Assembly (NCBI GenBank): GCA_016184105.1
Contig: JACPDI010000021.1
Location: 1 to 64,000, forward strand
Length of the DNA: 64,000 bases
DNA from: Acidobacteriota bacterium
GTDB taxonomy: Bacteria > Acidobacteriota > Vicinamibacteria > Vicinamibacterales > 2-12-FULL-66-21
Direction of reading: 5' to 3'
Position numbers and translations under genes: made by a program. The stretch's first letter is position 1. Each line of letters starts with the position of its first letter. Below are positions 18,632-27,083 of the stretch, in pieces. The notes below the pieces were generated by a model that was given only the letters and a program-made list of their open reading frames with translations, did not search any database and was not told the DNA's origin.

Positions 18632-18970
18632 ATGCAGATCGAGGAACGAGTCGTCAACAGCGTGACGGTACTCGACCTCAAGGGCAAGATGACGCTCGGC
18701 GAGGGGGACGAACTGCTGAAGGACAAGATCAATTCCCTGCTGCAGCAGGACCGGAAGCAGATCGTGTTGAACCTCGAGGGCGTGCCCTACATCGACAGCG
18801 CGGGCCTCGGCGAAATCGTCCGCACGTATACGACCGTCAGCCGCCAAGGTGGAAAGCTGAAACTCGTGAACCTCACGAAGCGAATCACCGACCTGCTGTC
18901 GATCACCAAGCTTCTGACCGTCTTTGAAACCTTCGAGTCAGAACAGGACGCGATCCGCAGCTTCAGCTGA
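18632..18970 (+). CDS. STAS-domain anti-sigma-factor antagonist (SpoIIAA-like)
   Basis: 112 residues forming a single STAS domain: VTVLDLKGKMTLGEGDELL, a middle strand QIVLNLEGVPYIDSAGLGEIV, and a terminal helix. The phosphorylatable serine of the family is the Ser in YIDSAGLG (near residue 57). Family members bind a kinase/anti-sigma partner in a partner-switching system, but no such partner (RsbW-like) is in the window. The start ATG at 18632 has a GGAGG site about 15 bases upstream. A short GC hairpin with a CTCTTT tail precedes the gene. Confidence 0.88.
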   Translation: MQIEERVVNSVTVLDLKGKMTLGEGDELLKDKINSLLQQDRKQIVLNLEGVPYIDSAGLGEIVRTYTTVSRQGGKLKLVNLTKRITDLLSITKLLTVFETFESEQDAIRSFS

Positions 18971-19008
18971 TCCGAATGTGGCTGCCGCGAATTGAGGCGG
19001 ATTGATTC

Positions 19009-19890
19009 GTGGCAGCCGCATCATACCTGCTCGTCTCCCTCCGGCCCCACCAGTGGACGAAGAACCTCATCGTCTTCGCGGGGCTGATCTTCGGACAGCG
19101 GCTGCTGGACGCGGAGGCGGTTGCCCGCTCCAGCGGCGCGTTCGTGATTTTTTGCGCTCTTTCCAGCGCCATCTACCTGGTCAACGACATTGTCGACCGC
19201 GACGCCGACCGGCGGCATCCCGTCAAGTCGGCGCGCCCGATTGCGTCCGGCGCGCTGCCCGTGCGGATCGCTGCCTACGCCGCCGCTCTCCTCGCCGCCG
19301 GCGGGTTGGCGGCGTCGCTGGCGCTCGGGCCGCTGTTCGCGCTCGTCGCGGCCGGCTACGTCGCGCTCCAGAGCCTGTATTCCGGCCCGCTGAAGCGGAT
19401 CGTGATCATCGACGTGCTCACGATCGCGGGCGGTTTCGTCGTGCGGGCCGTCGCCGGCGCGGTCGCCATCGCCGTCCCGATCAGCCACTGGCTGCTCGTC
19501 GTCACGGTGCTGCTGGCGCTGTTTCTCGCGCTCAGCAAACGCCGGCACGAGCTCGTGCTGCTTGCCGATGGTGCGACAGACCATCGCCAGATACTGGGTG
19601 AGTACAGCCCCTATCTGCTCGACCAGATGATTTCGGTGGTCACCGCCTCCACGCTGGTGGCGTACGCGTTCTACACCATCAGCCCCGAGACGGAAGCGAA
19701 GTTCCAGACCGGCCTCCTGGGCCTCACGGTGCCCTTTCCGCTGTACGGAATCTTCCGGTACCTGTATCTCGTGCACCGGAAGGAACTGGGCGGAAGCCCG
19801 TCGGATCTGCTGCTGACCGACCGCCCCCTGCTCATCTGCGTCGCGCTCTGCGCGCTGACCGTGATGGCCATCATCTATGGCCCGCGATGA
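19009..19890 (+). CDS. UbiA-family decaprenyl-phosphate phosphoribosyltransferase-like protein
   Basis: A 293-residue membrane protein with about eight hydrophobic helices. The Asp-rich prenyl-phosphate/Mg motif is N-D-I-V-D-R-D-A-D near residues 60-68, and RPHQWTKNLIVF at the N-terminus plus HPVKSARPIASG match DPPR synthase-like proteins such as mycobacterial Rv3806c, which moves phosphoribose from PRPP onto polyprenyl phosphate. Start GTG at 19009 follows GAGGCGG with an eight-base spacer. It overlaps the DUF362 gene by four bases and heads a glycosyltransferase operon, which fits a role in making a lipid-linked pentose donor for a surface glycan. Confidence 0.85.
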   Translation: MAAASYLLVSLRPHQWTKNLIVFAGLIFGQRLLDAEAVARSSGAFVIFCALSSAIYLVNDIVDRDADRRHPVKSARPIASGALPVRIAAYAAALLAAGGLAASLALGPLFALVAAGYVALQSLYSGPLKRIVIIDVLTIAGGFVVRAVAGAVAIAVPISHWLLVVTVLLALFLALSKRRHELVLLADGATDHRQILGEYSPYLLDQMISVVTASTLVAYAFYTISPETEAKFQTGLLGLTVPFPLYGIFRYLYLVHRKELGGSPSDLLLTDRPLLICVALCALTVMAIIYGPR

Positions 19891-21086
19891 ACCTCGGCGG
19901 CTACCGCGAGGTCATCGCGCCGGATGCGGACACGGCGCTCAAGATCAACATCTCCTGGCATTTCTTCTTCCCGGGCAGCTCGACCACGCCGTGGCAGCTC
20001 GAGGGGGTGATCCGGGCGATGAAGCGGGATGGCTACCGTCCCGAGTTGATCCACGGCTGCCACAACCGGACGGTCGTGATTGACGCCCACCTCGGCGAGC
20101 GCGAAAACAAGCAGCTCAACGTGATCCAGGCGCACGGGCTGCGCAACGTGCACATCTACGAGGGGGAGGACTGGATCAACGTCCGCGACGCCGTGGGGGA
20201 CCTCGCGAACAAGTTCCTCGTGTTGAACCAGGTGTACCCCGACGGGTTCATGATCCCGCGGCGGTTCATCGGCGAGAACATCATCCACCTGCCCACCGTG
20301 AAGACCCACGTGTTCACGACGACGACCGGCGCGATGAAGAACGCGTTCGGGGGGCTGCTCAACGAGCGGCGGCACTGGACGCATCCGGTCATCCACGAAA
20401 CGCTCGTGGACCTGCTCATGATCCAGAAGAAGGTTCATCGCGGCGTGTTCGCGGTGATGGACGGCACGTTCGCCGGTGACGGGCCCGGGCCCCGCTGCAT
20501 GGTGCCGCACGTGAAGAACGTGCTGCTGGCGAGCGCCGACCAGGTGGCCATCGACGCGGTCGCGGCGAAGCTCATGGGCTTCGACCCGATGCAGATCAAG
20601 TACATCCGCGCGGCGCACGACCTCGGCCTCGGGTGCGGCGACCCGCGCGAGATTGACATCGTCGGCGACCTGGAGGCGGCAAACGAGAACTGGCGCTTCG
20701 TCGGGCCGTTCCAGAGGATGACGTTCGCCTCGCGCATGCAGCACAGGATCTACTGGGGACCCTTGCGTAAGCCGGTCGAGTGGTCGCTCAAGACGGTGCT
20801 CGCCCCGTGGGCGTACCTGGCGAGCGTGGTGTATCACGACAGCTTCTGGTACCCCGTCCACGCAAGGCGCATGATGCACGAGGTGCTGGAGAGCCCGTGG
20901 GGCCGGCTGTTCCGCAACTGGGAGCACGTCACGGCCGACGAGCAGGGCTACCCGGACGTGGGGAGCGGCGGCGCGGAGCTGCAGCTCACCGGCGCCCGCG
21001 CGCTCGGCCGATCGATCGGGATCCTGGGCACGTGCATCAGGGAAGCGCCGGAATTCGCCGCCCGGAAGCACAGGGCGGCGAGGTAA
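19887..21086 (+). CDS. DUF362-domain protein in glycan operon
   Basis: A 399-residue protein matching the DUF362 pattern: KINISWHFFFPGSSTTPWQLEGVIRAMK near the start, the core INLPTVKTH-like segment (IHLPTVKTHVFTTTTGAMKNAFGGL near 130-155), and the late VLLASADQVAIDAVAAKLMGFDP (about 210-235). DUF362 proteins have no settled function; some carry ferredoxin domains, but no Cys cluster is seen here. A C-terminal region of about 120 residues (WGPLRKPVEWSLKTV onward) has an aromatic, possibly membrane-associating helix. The ATGA overlap with the UbiA-type gene implies co-translation. Confidence 0.75.
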   Translation: MNLGGYREVIAPDADTALKINISWHFFFPGSSTTPWQLEGVIRAMKRDGYRPELIHGCHNRTVVIDAHLGERENKQLNVIQAHGLRNVHIYEGEDWINVRDAVGDLANKFLVLNQVYPDGFMIPRRFIGENIIHLPTVKTHVFTTTTGAMKNAFGGLLNERRHWTHPVIHETLVDLLMIQKKVHRGVFAVMDGTFAGDGPGPRCMVPHVKNVLLASADQVAIDAVAAKLMGFDPMQIKYIRAAHDLGLGCGDPREIDIVGDLEAANENWRFVGPFQRMTFASRMQHRIYWGPLRKPVEWSLKTVLAPWAYLASVVYHDSFWYPVHARRMMHEVLESPWGRLFRNWEHVTADEQGYPDVGSGGAELQLTGARALGRSIGILGTCIREAPEFAARKHRAAR

Positions 21087-21107
21087 GGGTTCGATCAAGG
21101 TTCACTT

Positions 21108-21992
21108 ATGGCTGAGTTCTCAATCCGCTCCGATGCCGTCGACGTCGAGCAGATCATGCGCCAAATCCGCGCGCGGATCCGCGAGAAGCGCGGCGCCGAC
21201 TACACCGAGCAGGAGATACGGCAGCTCGCCACCGCGAAGCTCGAGACGTTTCTCGACCCGACGCGCGTGCGATCCGACCTGCTGGAACAGTTCCGCGCCG
21301 TCAGGAGCCAGCAGCCCGCGGCGCCGAATTTCGCGTTCGAGGACACCACGATTTTCGAGACGCACCGCCCTCTGCTGCGCTTCATGCGCCGGCTGCTGCG
21401 GCCCGTCCTCAAGCTGTTCTTCAATCCCAACCCGATCGCCGAGGCGCTGCACGTTCAGGCCGGGGTCAATCAGCGCACCGCCGAGTCGCTCGGCCGGGTC
21501 GAAACGCTGTATTACGAGCTGATTCACAACCTGGTCGTCGAAGTCACGCGGCTGGGGATCGAGGTCAAGAACCTCAAGATGAAGGTCGAATCGGTCTCGG
21601 GCCGCCTCGACTTCGACGAGCGCCGGGCCCGGGCGCTCGAAGGCGCGGTGCAGTACCGCCCTGCGGCGCTCCAGCAGGAGCGCCCGCCGCGTCAGGCGCG
21701 CGACGGCGGAGAACGCGCGGCGGCGCCCGACCGCGGCGGCGAAGGAGTCGAGGGCGATCGCCCGCGGCAGGGACGGGGCCCGCAGACGCCCGAGGAGGGC
21801 GAGCGCCGCAGGCGACGGCGGCGCCGCGGCCGCCGACGTCACGGCGGCGGGCAGGGCGCTGCCGGCGCGGCCGGCGAGGCGACGGTCGATGCTGGCGAAA
21901 CCGGCGCGCCGGAGCATGCCGCCGAGGCCGCGGCCGACGCCGGGCATTCGGACAGCACCGGCGATCCAGCCGGGTCTGACGATCAGCCGTGA
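21108..21992 (+). CDS. Protein of unknown function with Arg/Gly-rich disordered tail
   Basis: 294 residues in two parts. The first 180 residues look folded: DVEQIMRQIRARIREKRG, then LLRFMRRLLRPVLKLFFNPNPI (amphipathic or membrane-associating) and helices with heptad-like spacing to about 180 (VEVTRLGIEVKNLKMKVESVSGRL), probably coiled coil. From about 190 the sequence is low-complexity, with a cluster of ten or more arginines (near 235-245) and alternating Gly/Ala/Asp. I do not recognise the family. Similar N-terminal segments occur beside glycosyltransferases in related genomes as far as I recall, so a scaffold for the GT cluster is a guess. The stop overlaps the next start (GTGA). Confidence 0.6.
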   Translation: MAEFSIRSDAVDVEQIMRQIRARIREKRGADYTEQEIRQLATAKLETFLDPTRVRSDLLEQFRAVRSQQPAAPNFAFEDTTIFETHRPLLRFMRRLLRPVLKLFFNPNPIAEALHVQAGVNQRTAESLGRVETLYYELIHNLVVEVTRLGIEVKNLKMKVESVSGRLDFDERRARALEGAVQYRPAALQQERPPRQARDGGERAAAPDRGGEGVEGDRPRQGRGPQTPEEGERRRRRRRRGRRRHGGGQGAAGAAGEATVDAGETGAPEHAAEAAADAGHSDSTGDPAGSDDQP

Positions 21993-23320
21993 AGCTGGCG
22001 ATTGTCGTTCAGCGCTACGGCGCCGACATCAACGGCGGCGCCGAGCTGCACGCGCGCTACATCGCGGAGCGGCTGTCCCGGCACGCCGAGGTGGAGGTCT
22101 ACACCACCTGCGCGCGTGATTACGTCACCTGGAAGAACGAGTTGCCGGCCGGCGAGGAGCGCGTGAACGGCATCCGCGTGCGGCGGTTTCGCGTGTCGCG
22201 GCCGCGCGACACGCGCGATTTCGGCCGCCGGTCGCAGCGCGTCTTCGGCGAGGCACACTCGGTGGCCGACGAGCTGGCATGGCTTCACAGCGAGGGGCCG
22301 GCCAGCCCCGCGCTCATCTCCGCGATCAGTCGCGACGCGGCGCGCTTCGACTTCATCATCTTCTTCAGCTATCGCTATTACCACGCGTATCACGGCGCAC
22401 GGGCCGTGCCTGCCAGGGCGGTGCTCGTCCCCACGGCGGAGCGCGACCCCGCCGTCGCGCTCGGGATCTTCGGCCCGCTGTTCCGCGGCGTGCGCGGGAT
22501 CATGTACAACTCGTACGAGGAACGCGCGCTGATCCACCGCGTCTCCGCCAACCAATCCGTCCCCGGCGTCGTCGTGGGCGTGGGTTCCGACGTGCCGGAG
22601 CGCACGAACCCTCAGCGATTCCGCAAGAAGTTCAACCTGCGCGGCGCGTTTGCCGTGTATGTCGGCCGCGTCGACGAGAACAAGGGGTGCGTCGAGCTGT
22701 TCGAATATTTCCGGCGGTACGTGCAGGAGTTTCCGCGCGGGCTCTCGCTGGTGCTCATCGGCAGCGCCGTGATGAAGATCCCCGCGCACCCGCGGATCCG
22801 CCACCTTGGCTTCCTTCCCGACGAGGACAAGTTCGACGCGATCGGGGCAGCCGACGCGCTCATCATGCCGTCGCAGTACGAGAGCCTCTCGATGGTGGCG
22901 CTCGAGGCATGGGCGCTCGGCCGGCCCGTGCTGGCGAACGGCCGCTGCGACGTCCTGCGCGGCCAGTGCATGCGCAGCAATGCCGGTCTTTACTACGACA
23001 ACTACGACGAGTTCGTCGAGACGCTGTACGCGCTCGAGTCGAACGGCCCGATGAACGGCGTGCTGGGACGCAACGGCCGCGAGTATTTCCGGCGCCATTA
23101 CACGTGGCCGGTGATCGAGCGCAAGTACCTCGACATGTTCGACCGGCTCTCGCGCGAGAAGGACGGCGCGCGCATGGAGCCGCTGCCCGGCTGGTGGGCG
23201 CGCCGCGCGCGCGCGCTCCCGCCGGCCGGCGACGTGCTTGCCGGCATCCCCTCGGGGCCGGTCGTCGACAGGCAGCAACGGGCGGCCGCCGCACAGAACG
23301 ACGCGCCGCGCCGCGCCTAG
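21989..23320 (+). CDS. GT4 glycosyltransferase A
   Basis: 443 residues, GT-B fold retaining glycosyltransferase. N-terminal acceptor domain starts VVQRYGADINGGAELHARYIAERL; a diagnostic CARDYVTWKNELP segment lies near 45-57. The C-terminal donor domain has FAVYVGRVDENKGC near 220 and the E-x7-E type catalytic region PSQYESLSMVALEAWALGRPV near 292-312. It is clearly paralogous to glycosyltransferase D at 25725. A short low-complexity tail follows. GTG start overlaps the previous stop. The sugar donor cannot be told from sequence. Confidence 0.85.
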   Translation: MKLAIVVQRYGADINGGAELHARYIAERLSRHAEVEVYTTCARDYVTWKNELPAGEERVNGIRVRRFRVSRPRDTRDFGRRSQRVFGEAHSVADELAWLHSEGPASPALISAISRDAARFDFIIFFSYRYYHAYHGARAVPARAVLVPTAERDPAVALGIFGPLFRGVRGIMYNSYEERALIHRVSANQSVPGVVVGVGSDVPERTNPQRFRKKFNLRGAFAVYVGRVDENKGCVELFEYFRRYVQEFPRGLSLVLIGSAVMKIPAHPRIRHLGFLPDEDKFDAIGAADALIMPSQYESLSMVALEAWALGRPVLANGRCDVLRGQCMRSNAGLYYDNYDEFVETLYALESNGPMNGVLGRNGREYFRRHYTWPVIERKYLDMFDRLSREKDGARMEPLPGWWARRARALPPAGDVLAGIPSGPVVDRQQRAAAAQNDAPRRA

Positions 23321-23324
23321 CGCC

Positions 23325-24578
23325 ATGCGTAACGTTCACCAGGTGCTCGCGACGCTCAGCTACGGCGATGCCATCGGCCACGAGGTGCTGGGCATCCAGC
23401 GCGTGCTGCGCGCGCGCGGCTTCCGGTCCGAGATCTACGTGGAGACGGCGCACCCCCGTCTCGAGCACCTCACGCGGGACTATCGCGAGATGGTGGCGCA
23501 GGTCGGCACGGACGACCTGCTCATTCATCACTTTTCGATTGGCTCGAAGGCGTCGCGGATTTCCTACGCGCTGCCCGCGCGCATGATGCTCGTCTACCAC
23601 AACATCACGCCGCCGGAGTACTTCACCGGCGTCAACAAGGAGCTGGCGGAGAGCTGCTTCCTCGGGCGCCGCGAGCTGGCGGGTTACGCCGGACGGTGCG
23701 AGTTGGCCGTGGGAGACTCCGAGTTCAATCGCGCGGAGCTCCAGGCGCTCGGCTTCGATCCGACCGCCGTCCTGCCCGTGGTCCCCGATTTCTCGCACCT
23801 CGATGGGGAGCCGAACGCCTTCGTGGCGCGCGCGTTCGATGATGACTGGACGAACATCCTGTTTGTCGGGCGCGTGATCCCGAACAAGCGGTTCGACGAC
23901 CTCGTGCGAATATTCCACGCGTACCGCACGCGCTGCAACCGCCGCTCGCGGCTGCTGCTGGTGGGCTCATCCACCGGCTTCGAGAGCTATCGCACGCAGC
24001 TGTACCACCTGATCGCGCAGCTCGGTACGCCTGACGTGTATCTGACGGGTCACATCACGAACGAGGAGCTTGCGGCCTTCTACGACGTGGCGGACCTGTT
24101 CCTCAGCGCCAGCGAGCACGAGGGCTTCTGCGTCCCGCTCATCGAGGCGTTCTACAAGGAAGTGCCGGTGCTCGCCTACGCGGCGACGGCCGTGCCGTGG
24201 ACGCTCCATGGCGGCGGCGTGCTGTTCGAGGACAAGGATCCGCGAGCCGTGGCCGCGCTGATGGACGGCATTCTCTCCGACACGGAGGTCCGCGACGCGG
24301 TGCTCGATTCGCAGGAGCGGGCGCTCGAACGGCTGCTCGCCGAGGACTTCGCCGGCACGCTCATGGGGCACGTGGAGCGGGCCTTCGCGGCGCCGAAACG
24401 CACGTGCGAGGTCGCGTTCGACTTCTGGCAGCAGGTGGATACGTACGAGCGCCTGAAGGCCCTGAAGAAGGTCCGGCCGGCGTTGTACGAAGCGCTGCCG
24501 GCGGAGGTGCCAGGGGCCGCGGGGTACCAGGGGTCAGAGGCCGGGTACCAGGGGCCAGAGGCCGGCGACGAGGGATGA
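23325..24578 (+). CDS. GT4 glycosyltransferase B
   Basis: 417 residues, GT-B fold. N-terminus VHQVLATLSYGDAIGHEVLGIQRVLRARG; acceptor domain marks LVYHNITPPEYF and GDSEFNRAELQALGF; donor domain NILFVGRVIPNKRFDD near 180-195 and SASEHEGFCVPLIEAF near 265-280, the E-x7-E region. It is paralogous to glycosyltransferase C, its direct neighbour. The last 20 residues (GYQGSEAGYQGPEAGDEG) come from a two-copy 21-bp tandem repeat and are probably an acquired tail. The start ATG at 23325 lies four bases after the previous stop. Confidence 0.85.
   Translation: MRNVHQVLATLSYGDAIGHEVLGIQRVLRARGFRSEIYVETAHPRLEHLTRDYREMVAQVGTDDLLIHHFSIGSKASRISYALPARMMLVYHNITPPEYFTGVNKELAESCFLGRRELAGYAGRCELAVGDSEFNRAELQALGFDPTAVLPVVPDFSHLDGEPNAFVARAFDDDWTNILFVGRVIPNKRFDDLVRIFHAYRTRCNRRSRLLLVGSSTGFESYRTQLYHLIAQLGTPDVYLTGHITNEELAAFYDVADLFLSASEHEGFCVPLIEAFYKEVPVLAYAATAVPWTLHGGGVLFEDKDPRAVAALMDGILSDTEVRDAVLDSQERALERLLAEDFAGTLMGHVERAFAAPKRTCEVAFDFWQQVDTYERLKALKKVRPALYEALPAEVPGAAGYQGSEAGYQGPEAGDEG
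24522..24563 (+). repeat. Two-copy 21-bp tandem repeat at end of glycosyltransferase B
   Basis: Units 24522-24542 and 24543-24563 differ at one base and contain GGGTACCAGGGG and CAGAGGCC. Words of this repeat (GTCAGAGGCC, GGCCAGAGG) reappear inverted in non-coding DNA at 59042-59074, so a dispersed intergenic repeat seems to have become part of this reading frame. Confidence 0.6.
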
Positions 24579-25636
24579 TCGTCAACCAGTGGGTGCCGGC
24601 GGCGCACAGGGGCGACGCGATCGGAGACAGCGCCCGTCGCGTCAGGGACATGCTGCGACAGCGGGGGCACCAGTCCGACCTCTTCGCGATGACCGTGGAC
24701 GACGATCTGCGCGACGAGGTTCTGCCGTTTCCTCACGTCGCGGCGCAGCGCGGCGACATCACGATCTTTCACTTCGCGCTCCCGTCGCCCATGACCGGCG
24801 CCTTCGCCCGCGTGCCGGGCGTCCGGGTGATGCAGTACCACAACATCACCCCTGCGCATTTCTTTGCGCCCTACGCACCCGCGCTCTTCCGCCTGGCCGC
24901 GCTGGGGCGGCAGGAACTCGCCGCGCTCGCGGGCAAGGTGGACCTCGCGCTCGGCGACTCGGAGTACAACCGGCGCGAGTTGGAGCAGCTCGGGTTCACC
25001 CGGACGGGAGTCATGCCGATCGCGGTCGACCTGCGCCGCATCACCGACGCGCCGCCGCGCCCCGCGCTCGAAGAGATCCTGGACGATCGGCTGACCAACA
25101 TCCTCTACGTCGGACGCATCGCACCCAACAAGAAGATCGAGGATCACGTCCGCCTTGCGGAGCACTACAAGCGCTACGTCGACGCGGAGTGCCGGTTCAT
25201 CTTCGTGGGCCGCTACGACGGCGTGCCGCGGTACTATGCCATGGTCCGCGCCCTCATCGAGCGGTACAGGATGCTGCCGGAACGGTTCCTCTTCACGGGC
25301 CCCGTCCCGGATGAGGACCTGGCCACCTATTACCGGATGGCGGATGCGTACGTCTCGCTGAGCGAGCACGAGGGCTTCTGCGTGCCGCTGCTGGAGGCCA
25401 TGGCGGCCGGCGTGCCGATCCTCGCCTACTCGTCCACGGCCGTGACCGACACCCTGGGCGGGGCGGGCATTGAGTTCTTTCCCAAGGACCTCGAGTTCGG
25501 AGCGGAGCTGCTCGGGTCGCTGGTGTTCGACGAAGGCGTGCGGGAGCAGGTACTCGCCGGCCAGCGCCGGCGCGTGAACGACTTCGGCGACGAGCGCACC
25601 GTGCGCGAGCTGGACAAGTGGCTGGGTACGATATGA
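24575..25636 (+). CDS. GT4 glycosyltransferase C
   Basis: 353 residues, GT-B fold, start ATG overlapping the stop of glycosyltransferase B (ATGA). Begins IVNQWVPAAHRGDAIGDSARRVRDML; shares with B the marks MQYHNITPAHFF, GDSEYNRRELEQLGF, NILYVGRIAPNKKIED and SLSEHEGFCVPLLEAM (about 262-277). The pair probably arose by tandem duplication and then diverged. The gene ends exactly where an 82-bp palindrome begins. Confidence 0.85.
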   Translation: MIVNQWVPAAHRGDAIGDSARRVRDMLRQRGHQSDLFAMTVDDDLRDEVLPFPHVAAQRGDITIFHFALPSPMTGAFARVPGVRVMQYHNITPAHFFAPYAPALFRLAALGRQELAALAGKVDLALGDSEYNRRELEQLGFTRTGVMPIAVDLRRITDAPPRPALEEILDDRLTNILYVGRIAPNKKIEDHVRLAEHYKRYVDAECRFIFVGRYDGVPRYYAMVRALIERYRMLPERFLFTGPVPDEDLATYYRMADAYVSLSEHEGFCVPLLEAMAAGVPILAYSSTAVTDTLGGAGIEFFPKDLEFGAELLGSLVFDEGVREQVLAGQRRRVNDFGDERTVRELDKWLGTI

Positions 25637-25717
25637 ACCACGAAGACCACCAGGAACACAAAGGAGCCCGCGAGGATCCTTGTGTACCTCTTCGTGCTCT
25701 TGGTGGTCTTTGTGGTT
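25636..25717. repeat. 82-bp imperfect palindrome (AACCAC type) between glycosyltransferase genes C and D
   Basis: Left arm begins AACCACGAAGACCACCA at 25636, and the right arm reads, inverted, AACCACAAAGACCACCA ending at 25717; arms of about 33 bases match with a few substitutions around a GC-rich loop. It starts on the last base of the C stop codon and ends eight bases before the D start, so it fills the gap completely. AACCACGAAG-type palindromes are, as I recall, widespread intergenic repeats in several phyla. It may act as an mRNA stability element or terminator inside the operon. Confidence 0.75.
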
Positions 25718-25724
25718 ATCCATT

Positions 25725-27029
25725 ATGAAGATCGGGTTCGTGATTCAGCGGTACGGCACGGAGGTCCTCGGCGGGTCCGAGTACCTGTGCCGGCTCGTGG
25801 CCGAGCGACTCGCAGCGCGCCACCCGGTCGAGGTGCTGACCACCTGCGCGCGCGATTACATCACCTGGAAGAACGAATACCCCGAGGGCCCGGACCGTGT
25901 CCGCGGGGTGACGGTGCGCCGTTTCGCCACGGCGCACACCCGCGACCTCGAGGAGTTCAATCGGTACTCCGACTGGATCTACGCCAACCCGCACACGCGG
26001 CAGGACGAGATCGAGTGGTTGAAGCAGCAGGGCCCGTGGTCCCCCGCGCTCGTCGAGTATCTCCAGCGCCAGCACGCGTCGTTCGACGTGCTGGTCTTTT
26101 ACACGTACCTCTACGCGCCGACCGTGCTCGGTCTGAAGATCGATCCCGCGCGCAGCGTGCTCGTCCCGACGGCGCACGACGAGCCGGCAATCCGCCTCGA
26201 CATCTTCCAGGAGGTCTTCAGCCTCCCGGCCGGCCTCGTGTACAACACGGACGCGGAGCGCCGGTTCGTGCGCGCCAACTTCCGCCTGCGGGCGCTCGCC
26301 GAGGAGGTCGTGGGGATCGGCGTCGACATCCCGCGGAGCAGCGAGGAGACGGAGCCCGCGCCCCTGGCATCGGAGGAGGAGGGACGCGTCGAGGTCGAGG
26401 TGAGCGAGGACCCGGAGCGGGACCACGTGCACGATGAGGAGTCCCCCACCTTCCGCAACCACCTCGCGCACAAGGGGGAAACGTTCCGGCGGCGGCATCG
26501 GCTGCACGGGCCGTTCGCGCTCTACGGCGGCCGGATCGACGCGGGCAAGGGCTGTGAAGAGCTGGTCGAGTACTTCAGCAGCTACGTGAAAGAGGGAGGC
26601 GAAGGATCGCTCGTGCTCATGGGCGTGAAGATGATGCCCATCCCGGATGAGCCGTTCATCCGCTTCGCCGGCCAGCTACCCGACCAGGAGCGCTCGCACG
26701 CCGTCGAGGCCGCCACGGTGGTCGTGGTGCCCTCTCCCTTCGAGAGCCTGTCAATCATCGCGCTCGAGGCCTTCGCCGCCGGCACCCCGGTGCTGGCCAA
26801 CGCGCGCAGCGACGTGCTGGTGGATCACTGCCGCCAGAGCAACGCGGGGCTGTACTATGCCGACCGCGACGAGTTCGTCGAGTGCCTGCGGCTCCTGATG
26901 GGCGACGAGAAGCTGCGCCTGGCGATGGGACGCAACGGCCGCGAGTACGTCCGCCGCAACTACCGGTGGGACATCGTCATGCAGAAGTACGAGCGGGTGT
27001 TCGCGAAAGTGCGGGCCGCGGGAAAATAA
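25725..27029 (+). CDS. GT4 glycosyltransferase D with acidic insert
   Basis: 434 residues, GT-B fold, paralogue of A (VIQRYGTEVLGGSEYLCR, TTCARDYITWKNEYPEGPD near 40-58, FALYGGRIDAGKGCEE, PSPFESLSIIALEAFAAGTPV near 340-360). Unlike A it has a roughly 45-residue insert between the two domains (about 203-245) rich in Glu, Asp and Ser, ending near FRNHLAHKGETF, likely a flexible acidic linker. ATG at 25725 is chosen because homology starts there; a frame open to 25680 would read through the palindrome. The last codons (Ala-Ala-Gly-Lys-stop) lie inside a second palindrome. Confidence 0.85.
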   Translation: MKIGFVIQRYGTEVLGGSEYLCRLVAERLAARHPVEVLTTCARDYITWKNEYPEGPDRVRGVTVRRFATAHTRDLEEFNRYSDWIYANPHTRQDEIEWLKQQGPWSPALVEYLQRQHASFDVLVFYTYLYAPTVLGLKIDPARSVLVPTAHDEPAIRLDIFQEVFSLPAGLVYNTDAERRFVRANFRLRALAEEVVGIGVDIPRSSEETEPAPLASEEEGRVEVEVSEDPERDHVHDEESPTFRNHLAHKGETFRRRHRLHGPFALYGGRIDAGKGCEELVEYFSSYVKEGGEGSLVLMGVKMMPIPDEPFIRFAGQLPDQERSHAVEAATVVVVPSPFESLSIIALEAFAAGTPVLANARSDVLVDHCRQSNAGLYYADRDEFVECLRLLMGDEKLRLAMGRNGREYVRRNYRWDIVMQKYERVFAKVRAAGK

Positions 27030-27083
27030 GGGGGACAGTCACACTTTCCGAAGCAGCGGCCCGGGAAAGTGTGACTGTCCCCC

